NCBI RefSeq assembly: GCF_963583255.1 | Contig: NC_084805.1 | Span: 9,044,827-9,108,826, forward strand | DNA from: Pyrus communis | Taxonomy: Eukaryota > Streptophyta > Magnoliopsida > Rosales > Rosaceae | Reading direction: 5' to 3' | Length of the DNA: 64,000 nucleotides | In this document: positions 55,881 to 64,000 of the stretch, piece by piece | How positions within the stretch are numbered: the first letter of the stretch is position 1 | Layout of the letters: every line of letters begins with the position of its first letter | Program-made: the position numbers and the translations under genes | Notes under the pieces: model-generated | The model's input: only the letters and a program-made list of their open reading frames with translations | Database searches by the model: none | What the model was told of the DNA's origin: nothing

Positions 55881-55914
55881 GCATTCTTCAAAAGTTCCTT
55901 ACATGACATCATAA

Positions 55915-56700
55915 TAAAGTGTTTTGATGCAAATTCGTGGGATTTTATCACCCATAACTTCAAATGTTGTTCCTTGCTGTTTTAAGGTGTTTTTAAGTTG
56001 TTTTAGAGTGTTTTAGTATGTTTTGTTTTATAAACTCCGAAAATCACATAAAAATTTGAAAAAAGAGAGACTTTTGAGTCGTTTTTGTGTGTTTGTGTCT
56101 TAGGGTACCTTCCAACACAATGATAAGGATTTGGTTTGTAATTGCATGACGGTTAAAAAGAGTTATTAACATAGAGAAAAGTTTGATTTACTCTTGGTAT
56201 ATGCTTGGTTATGGTTATAATGTATGACTTCACATGCAATCATAAAAGAAAAATTCGTTTTTGTAACATGCTTGAAGGAAGGAACTCAAACAAACGCTAC
56301 AACCCTGTGAGACTCGAGCCATTACCTTCTTTGGAGAGTTATTTTCTGTGATTCTTTGTTTTCTAAAGTTGTTGCATGATCTCATTATTCCTTGCTTGGT
56401 TGCTACTTAGAATGCAATTGTATCATGATAGAACTAAATGCTAGAACTTATATCCGTTTCATTCAAAGCATGACATTGAGTTGCATAACAAATATCAAGA
56501 TGAAGTTGTGTAGTTGCCACCATAGCCAAACAGCCTTACTTCCCATATTTCGTATATATTAGTTTTAACCATGTTGAGCCTCGTTTAGCCTATTTTCTTT
56601 GCTAACCACATCACCCCTTACCTAGCCTAGATTAGGACTATCCATACCCTCGTTCTTAAAGTATAGTAAGCATGATTCAAATGGAATTCCTTTATGGCAG
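55915..56700 (+). repeat. J: inverted duplicate of element F's 3' internal region
   Basis: Nearly identical to the reverse complement of about 51400-52120 in F, including an F-specific small deletion (AAAAAAGAGAGACTTTTGAGTC). Left junction at TAAAG, present in both the LTR and the internal sequence. From about 56630 it resembles E-type 3' sequence (AGCATGATTCAAATGGAATT), and at GGGGGAGTTATGATGGG it runs into H pol in the opposite sense, again at shared bases. It carries no gene. Confidence 0.8.
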
Positions 56701-56710
56701 AAACCAAGTG

Positions 56711-58410
56711 TGGGGGAGTTATGATGGGTGCCGTGGTTAGGAGCTCTTTGAGATGCTTGAATGACTTCTCGCATGCCTCGTTGAACTCAAAAGACACATC
56801 TTTTTGGAGGAGGCGGCATAGGGGTTGTGCAATCTTGGAAAAGTCATTGATAAATCGTCTATAGAATCCTGCATGACCAAGGAAAGAACGAACCTCTCTA
56901 ACCGAAGTAGGAGAGGGTAAGTAGCGTACAAGATCTACTTTAGACTTATCAACTTCAATTCCTTTTTCAGAGATTATATGACCCAAAACAATACCTTGTT
57001 TAACCATAAAATGACATTTTTCCCAATTTAAAACAAGGTTTGTTTCAACACAACGTTTCAAGATTAAAGTGAGATTATCCAAGCATTTATCAAAAGAATC
57101 ACCAAAAACACTAAAGTCATCCATGAATATCTCAATAATCCTTTCAACATAATCAGAAAATATGCTTACCATACACCTTTGAAACGTGGCAGGGGCATTG
57201 CACAAACCAAATGGCATGCGTCGATATGCAAATGTTCTAAAGGGACAAGTAAAAGTGGTCTTTTCTTGATCATCCGGGGCAATGACAATTTGATTATAAC
57301 CTGAATATCCATCAAGAAAGCAATAAAAAGAATGACCCGCTAACCTTTCCAACATTTGATCTAGGAACGGCAATGGGAAGTGGTCCTTCCTTGTGGTGGC
57401 ATTTATCTTCCTATAATCGATGCATACACGCCAACCGGTTTGGATTCTCATGGGTACAAGCTCATTCTCGGCATTCTCCACAACCGTCACTCCGGATTTC
57501 TTAGGCACACATTGGATAGGTGAAACCCAACGACTATCGGAGATTGGATAAATGACTCCACAATCAAGAAGTTTGATTATCTCCTTTTTCACAACTTCCA
57601 TCATTGGAGGGTTAAGACGGCGTTGAGCCTCTCTAGTTGGTTTGGTCCCCTCCTCAAGAAATATGTGATGCATACAAGTTGTGGGGCTTATACCTTTGAT
57701 ATCGGCCAATGTCCATCCTAGGGCAGATTTGTACTCTTTCAACACATGCATGAGTTTTTCCTCCTCTTGTGCCGTGAGGGATGATGATATGATGGCAGGC
57801 AGTGTCTCATTTTTTCCCAAGAAAATGTACTTCAAATGGCTTGGCAAAGGTTTGAGTTCAAGGATAGGTGCCTGAATTATGGATGGAAGCAACTTGTTAG
57901 TCGAAATGGGAATGGACTCTTTGTTAGGAAACTTACCATCATGTATCATGTATTGGTGATGACTCAAGGGCAGCAACTACTTCAAGAAAATCCTCACTAG
58001 GAGGCACGGCATAGGATAGTGTATTTGTGTCGTGGGGTTGCATGGATGTTGCTCCCTTGGTTTTGACTTCTACACCACTTGTAATGACTTTTTCAAGCAT
58101 ATCATCATTCAAATCTTCAAGGTATCCCTGCGCCAAAGAGTCAACAGTATCAATAGAGAAACATGAATGATCTTCACTAGGATACTTAATAGAATCGGAA
58201 AGATTGAAATTAACAACTTCCCCATCAAATTCCATGGACAAAGTTCCATTAAACACGTCAATCTTAGTCCGGGCCGTTTTCATGAATGGCCTTCCAAGTA
58301 GAATGGGCAGCGAGGGTGCATGATCCGATTCATCCATCTCAAGGACATAGAAATCCGCCGGAAAGATCAAATGATTAACCTGCACCAAAACATCTTCCAA
58401 AACTCCCCTT
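56711..58410 (-). pseudogene. Element H: end of protease and reverse transcriptase, broken pol
   Basis: Two overlapping open pieces. 57939-58410 encodes the C-terminal half of the protease domain and following spacer ([35 protein letters not shown]). 56711-57976 encodes the spacer before reverse transcriptase and a complete RT palm with [22 protein letters not shown] and FMDDFSVFG, ending at IITPP where RNase H begins. A frameshift near 57945 separates them. RNase H, integrase and the 3' LTR are gone, replaced by J. Close to E (for example [20 protein letters not shown]), but a separate copy. Confidence 0.9.
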
Positions 58411-60036
58411 TTTGGCCGAATTAGACAGTTTTGGGGCACTAGGAACTTGCGGCAAAGACTCTCCCACCTTTGCCGTCGGTTTGCTTGATTCTTCCTCTTC
58501 AATTTGCAAGTTTTCATCACCTTTGGGACCTGATTGTGATGGTGTAGGATCTGCCCCAATCTCTTTTCCACTTCTCAAGGTTATGGCCTTTGCACTTTCG
58601 AAGCTTCCCTTTGGATTTGGAACGGTGGAACTAGGGAGCTTTCCTTGTTCACGAAACTGCCCCATAAACTCGGCAATTTGCCCCATTTGTTTCTCCAATT
58701 GATCCACCCTTTTGTCTTGGTTTTGCATAGCCTTAGCTTGATCGTCCTGCCCATTAGACAACTTAGTTAGTATCTTAAGAAGTGCATCATTGTCAAGAGA
58801 CGTACCTGAGGCACTTGGGCCGGATTGGGCTTGATTTTGGGGTGAGGCGTAGGTTTTGGGAAAGAACCCAGGGGGTTGTTGCCTAAAGCCTCCTTGGTTT
58901 TGAGATTGTTGGGGCTCCCTCCATTTGAAATTTGGGTGGTCTCTCCAACCGGGATTATATGTGTTGGAATAAGGATCGTTCCTTGGTTGGTTTTGGCCTT
59001 GAAACCCAATTGCATTGGCGCTTTCCCATCCACCATTTTCAATCAATTGTGGACATTTTTCAGAGGCATGTCCATGCATAGAACATACGCCACATACAAT
59101 TGGTCCTTGCATCTTTATGCCCTCGGCCAACTGAGACACAATAGAAGTAAGATTAGCCACTTGTGAATTAATGTCGGAAGTAGAACTTACCTCATGAACA
59201 TGTTGCCGTGGGGGTCCTCTTTGGCCTACTCCTTCGTATTGTTGATCGTTCAACGCTCGATTAGAAATCAACGTCTTGGCTGCCATAGGTGTTTTGTCCA
59301 CTAATGCTCCACCTGCCGAGGCATCGAGCATTTGACGTTCTAATGGTAGGAGGCCCTCGTAGAAGTATTGCAAAAGTAGCTCCTCCTTCATCTGATGCTG
59401 TGGACAAGAAGCAACAAGTGATTTAAAACGTTCATAGTATGCAGGAAAAGACTCACCTTCATCTTGTTGAATTCCACTTATTTTTTTATGAAGAAGAATG
59501 ATGCGAGAAGTTGGGAAAAACTTCTCCAAAAACGCTCTTTTCATACTCTCCCATGAAGTGACAGTGCCAGGAGCCAACTCGTATAACCAATCCTTAGCTT
59601 TATCCATTAAAGAGAACGGAAAAGCTTTCATCTTCAAAATACTTCCGTCAACATTGACGGGAGTCATGCTTGAACAAACTACTTCAAACTCTTTAAGATG
59701 CTTGTTTGGATCTTCCATGGAAAGCCCATGGTATTTAGGAATGTGGTGCAACAAGCTTGACTTCAACTCGAATTCATCGGTCTTGCCTTGGGCAGCCGCG
59801 GGGTATTGAATGCATAATGGTGCGGCATTGGCCAACCCTGAGGCCGAAAGCTCTTTAATGGTCCGATTGTCCGCTGCCATAACTTCTTCTTCCACTTCTT
59901 CAAACTCAGATTCGGCCTCTGAACTTGAACTAGGTTCACTACGTTCGGGATGCCTCCTCTTTCTTCTCAAATCACGTTCAAAATCGTCGTTAAAGTCTAA
60001 GATATGTGCATGCACAGTTTGAGAACTCCGCGTCAT
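58375..60036 (-). pseudogene. Element H: gag, joined to pol by an internal deletion
   Basis: 553 codons, of which about 543 are true Gag: [15 protein letters not shown] start, capsid region, CCHC zinc knuckle (CGVCSMHGHASEKC) and Q/P linker with QVPSAPKLSNSA. Near 58410 it jumps to the protease C-terminal region at a shared CCAAAAAGGG-like sequence, in the wrong frame, and stops at 58375. Relative to E about 155 codons are missing, including the DLGAS active site. Gag itself could still be made from this frame. Confidence 0.9.
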
Positions 60037-60153
60037 GCACTAGTACCTAAAAAAAAACAAGAAACAAAAATAGGTCAGAAACTACAACAAAATCAGAAAC
60101 AAAGTGAAATAAATGAAACAAAAACAATCCAAGGGATTTAGCAAAGTTGCTAA

Positions 60154-60171
60154 TCCCCGGCAACGGCGCCA
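60154..60171 (-). other. Element H primer-binding site (tRNA-Asp)
   Basis: Plus strand TCCCCGGCAACGGCGCCA, six bases from the LTR start at 60178. Confidence 0.9.
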
Positions 60172-60177
60172 AAAACT

Positions 60178-62049
60178 TGATGCGAGATTTATACGCACAC
60201 AAATTAAACCCTCTTTTTATCAATTGTAGTATAAGTATAAGTAGGGATCGTTCTGGACCGGGGATTAGGAGGGATTGTTAACCACTTGGATTTGACTCAA
60301 AAACGTAAAATAACAATATGAAACACTATACTAGACTCAAAGAATGCAAAACTAAACTTTAAAACATTAAAACAAAACAAAAACTCAAAACAGCAACTAG
60401 AAGACTCAAAACTGCCTAAAAACCACTTTCTGGGCAGTTTTGAGCACCTATACTAATTTGGACGAAATTGGTTGAAAACTTGACTCAAAACACTTAAAAA
60501 CATGAACCAAAACAATTTCTAACTAAATTGAGACTTCAAAGTAAAGGGGGATTTGATTTGGACGAAATTAAAGTTGAGAAAACAGATTGCAAAGTAAAAC
60601 TGATTTTGAAACGTTTTTGGGGTTTTTAATGGATGATGAACTAGTTAGGGGTTCTTTCTCCACACATGACAAGTATGCAAATGACTCGATTTCCAGTTAT
60701 TCCTTCATAGAATTATGAATGACAATGCCCCAAATTAACCGTGACATCACTAGTTAATTCTCAAGTTTTCCTTGTGTTATTGAATTGGATGACATCATAC
60801 GACAACCCAAAGCATTCTTCAAAAGTTCCTTACATGACATCATAATAAAGATACAATCAAAGATCATTACGTTCAATGAAAACTATAAGCATTGACAAAA
60901 CACTTGTGACTATGACATCATGACACTTATGCTAGGAATTGAACTTAACGCGATTGTGACTAGCAACCTTCACTACTTGTGAATATAAGTGTGTGACAAT
61001 TATGTGAAACAAACTTATATTCTAGCATCATATTCATGCAAGCCAATTAAGTGTCGACCCCTAATTAACAAACACAAATACGTTATTACTCGCACAGTTA
61101 AGCCAATTGCATTCACGATTCAAGAACTCATAACTGGAATTTATCAAATCAACTTGCACACATAGTTATGGCTTCGAAATCACCCCTAACCAATAGGGGT
61201 TTAGCCACTCATGTTCATAGCAAAATGAAAGGAAAATAAATTAAACATTGAAATCATAAAACGAATTACACCTAGAATGCACCAACGACGAAGCTTGAGC
61301 ATCCAAGAGTCTTTCCTTCTTTCTCCTTGCTACGGCACAAAGGTGGATGGGATGGTTGGGATGTGTTTTAGGATCAGGGATTATGGAATTGGATGGAGGA
61401 TAGGCACGGCAAGGTGTAGTGTTTGGCTGGAATTGTGTTTTTAGGATTTTAGGATGTGTAGAGTGGTGTGGCTAGATGAATGGACGAAAATTGGGTGAAT
61501 GAGTGATCCCCCAAGTGCCTTGCTGCCAAGCCTTATTTATAGGGCTAGGAAAGGTTTTGAACTTAGTTGAAACCAAAAGGCTTTTTTTGTACCAGAAATT
61601 CTATACATGAAACAATATATGTGTGTAGCTTGGACAAGGTAGGAGACAAGATAGGACGGCTAGGAGACAAGGTAGGACGGCTAGTGACAACTAGGAGACA
61701 AGGTAGGATGGCTAGGAGACAAGGTAGGACGGCTAGGAGACAAGATAGGACGGCTAGGAGACAAGGTAGGACGGCTAGTGACAACTAGGAGACAAGGTAG
61801 GATGGCTAGGAGACAAGGTAGGACGGCTAGGAGACAAGGTAGGACGGCTAGTGACAAGCTAGGACGGCTAGGAGACAAGCTAGGACGGCTAGTGACAAGC
61901 TAGGACGGCTAGGAGACAAGGTAGGACGGCTAGGAGACAAGCTAGGACGGCTAGGAGACAAGCTAGGACGGCTAGGAGACAAGCTAGAAATTAGGCACCA
62001 TGTGTGAATAGATAAAGCCATCTAGAAATAAGGTTTTTTTAGGCCCCCT
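60178..62049 (-). repeat. Element H 5' LTR, cut by I
   Basis: The first 185 bp or so are the same as in F (TGATGCGAGATTTATACG...). Inverted repeat CTCAAAACTGCC at 60405-60444, GAATATAAGT hairpin 60981-61022, TATA box 61534-61542. The CCTAAACGTTC hairpin position (about 61270-61320) is occupied by a different sequence that can still pair (GGATGC/GCATTC on the minus strand). U3 holds the minisatellite. The rest of U3 and the LTR end are missing; I starts at 62050. Confidence 0.85.
61641..61985. repeat. Minisatellite of about 20 bp in the H LTR
   Basis: About 18 units of CTAGGAGACAAGGTAGGACG(G), with shorter CTAGTGACAA units interspersed. A higher-order period of 94 bp is visible (units starting GAGACAAG at 61643, 61737 and 61831). 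Open frames here are by-products of the repeat. Confidence 0.95.
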
Positions 62050-63994
62050 TGATAGGAGCATATTCATGCGACTTAAATAGCTTGTTCTCGTACATTTACG
62101 TTATGTTTCTTTAGTTATTTTAGTACTTTAAGCTATTTTCGTGTGTTTGTAGGTCCAAAGGGCTAAAGGAGCAAAAAGATGCATTTTGGAGACTTTTGGA
62201 GCACTTTTGGGCTAAGGACGGATAGCTTATGCTTGAAGCCAAAGTGTTGGACGAAATTGAAGACCTAATTGGAGCCAAAGTGTTGGAACCTTGTTCTCTT
62301 TAGTTTTAGGACATTTAAACCTTTCCTAATCCCAATCATGCCATGCATAACACACATCCATTCTAACACATTGTCATTGAACATGCATTTCCTTCATTAG
62401 TTAACCCACATGCACTTATCACTTATCATCACCACATATCATATCACTTAATCACTTATCACTTATCATCACCACTTAACCACTTATCATATCATAACCA
62501 CATATCATATCACTTATCACTTATCACTTATCACTTAACATAACATCCACCTACTTTACCTACAACATCCACTTCACCTACAACATCCACCTACTTCACC
62601 TACAACATCCACCCACTTCACCTACAACATCCACCTACTTCACCTACAACATCCACTTCACCTACAACATCCACCTACTTCACCTACAACATCCACCTAC
62701 TTCACCTACAAATGACATAGCCATATGTTCCCTCCACTACTCCTATAAATACCCTTGCATTCATTCATTCATAAACATCTCATTTCATACACAACACACC
62801 ACAAACACATCCCTTTCTCTCTTAGCCGTGAGTCTCCCTTAGAATCCAAAAACCATCTTTCCATTTCCATCACTCCTCACTCCATTCCACACTTCCATTC
62901 CCCCAAACCAACTATCCTTAGACCTTATGCTACAATAAAGAGGAAGAGAAGAGGGCCTAAACGTTCATACAATTCAAGTTTGAGTTGTTGGAATGTTTAG
63001 GTGTTTCTTTGATTTCAATGTTTAATTTTAATTCTCTTTGTTTTGTATGAGGAACTAAACCCCCCCTTAGCTAGGGGGTGATTCGAAATATATGTTTATG
63101 CTTGCATTTTGATTTGATTACTTCTAATTGCATTTCATAAGTTGTTGATTCAATTTGTTTAACCGTTTGATTGATAACTTATTTATGTATGTTTATTAAG
63201 AATGCGCGCTTAATTTTCATGCATGAATATGACGCTAGAATATAAGTGATTTTCACCTAATCGTTATGAACTTATATTCACAAGTAGTGGAGGTTGCTTA
63301 TAAACAATCGCGTTAAATGAATTATTGGCACGAGTTTCATGCTCATCATAGTAACGAATGCCTCGTCAACACTTATAGTTTTCATAATGCTTAATGATCT
63401 TTGATTGTATCTTTATTGTGCTGTTCACGTAAAGGACTTTTGGAGAATGTTGTGAATTGCGTTGCGCTAACCCATCCAATTCATTAACTTAAGGAAAACT
63501 TGACGGTTAATTTAAGCGGACCTAATTAACCCGGGGTGATGAGTTTCATAATTTATTGAAATGCAATTGGAAATCTTTTTATTATGCAAGTGTAACATAT
63601 GTGGAGATAACCCCCTTAGCTATTCTATCATCCATTCATTCCATTTCATAAATTTCATATTTACATTCTGTCTAGTTTATTAACTTGTTTCGTTATTTCA
63701 ATTTTCGTAAAAACCTCAATCCCCCTTTTGCTTTAATGTTCATTTTAGTTAGAATTCAATTTAGTTTGTGTTTTTAAAGCATTTTGAGTTTTTGGTTTGT
63801 CTTAGTGTTTTAAACTTTAATTTTGCATTCTTTGAGTCTAGTTTAGTGTTTTAAACTTTATTTTATGTTTTTGAGTCAGTTTCCAAGAGATTTGCAATCC
63901 CTCCTAATCCCCGGTCCAGAACGATCCCTACTTATACTTATACTACAATTGTCAAAAAGAGGGTTTAATTTGTGCGCATATAATTCTCGCACCA
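62050..63994 (+). repeat. Element I: 5' LTR, internal part beyond the window
   Basis: 1945 bp, TGATAGGAGCATATTC...CTCGCACCA, followed by AATTTT, the start of the PBS spacer seen in G. TATA 62743-62751; hairpins 62956-63001 and 63238-63279; U3 arrays of TTATCACTTATC (about 62416-62537) and CACCTACAACATCCAC type (about 62541-62709). CCCCT (62045-62049) would be the left target duplication. It could be an LTR of a full element or a solo LTR; the AATTTT favours a following internal region. Confidence 0.88.
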
Positions 63995-64000
63995 AATTTT

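Noticed and set aside
61567..61878. Open frames over the minisatellite (Arg- or Leu/Pro-rich)
   Set aside because: Direct by-products of a 20-21 bp tandem repeat.
61641..61985. CRISPR-like array
   Set aside because: Units are contiguous without unique spacers, and the context is a plant retrotransposon LTR.
1..64000. A host gene captured between elements
   Set aside because: Every interval longer than 300 bp could be assigned by similarity to an LTR or an internal element region; no exon-like sequence of a known plant gene was recognised.

Overview
This window is plant nuclear heterochromatin, almost certainly from a eudicot. I see no host gene. Essentially every base belongs to Ty3/gypsy LTR retrotransposons of the Athila type or to non-autonomous derivatives of them. 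The evidence is Athila-like gag-pol reading frames, LTRs of about 1.9-2.7 kb with TG...CA ends, 5-bp target-site duplications (TSDs), and primer-binding sites matching the 3' end of plant tRNA-Asp (TCCCCGGCAACGGCGCCA). The species cannot be named from this sequence.

Layout, with letters used throughout: A (+, about 1-19374) is an old element with a partial 5' LTR at the window edge and its 3' LTR at 17213-19374. A solo LTR S (+, TSD ATTCA) sits inside A, and S is split by the young complete element B (-, 3372-12957, TSD GTACT). A lies in element C (-, 19375-26009), and C lies in the integrase of an older element D (-, 26010-26880). E (-, 26881-38714) is autonomous with an uninterrupted 1830-residue gag-pol, and it also inserted into D. 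E's 5' LTR is cut by F (-, from 38715). F's 3' LTR is cut by the young complete element G (+, 40319-49282, TSD TATGG). The right end of F is broken and joined to an inverted piece J of its own 3' region (55915-56700), then to a defective autonomous element H (-, 56711-62049). H's 5' LTR is cut by a further LTR, I (+, 62050-63994), whose internal part lies beyond the window.

A, B, C, F and G share a layout. They lack pol. Where gag should be they carry either a derived gag-spacer frame (B, C, F; remnant in A) or only a 14-codon gag stub (G). All five carry the same antisense ORF of 223-231 codons (asORF; intact in B, F and G, broken in A and C). asORF has an N-terminal LxLxL motif like the plant EAR repression motif, a coiled coil and a C-terminal MPxAx pentapeptide array. 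It has its own upstream region with a TATA-like box and CACGTG G-boxes. B and G have LTR pairs of equal length that are identical or nearly so by eye, so elements without enzymes moved recently, presumably using proteins from E-like or H-like partners.

The most unusual signal is a set of inverted repeats in the presumed transcribed LTR leader and internal region. They recur in nearly all members, and in two of them arm changes are compensated across subfamilies. This suggests a conserved structured RNA leader. All sequence comparisons were done by eye; no alignment, folding or database search was run.
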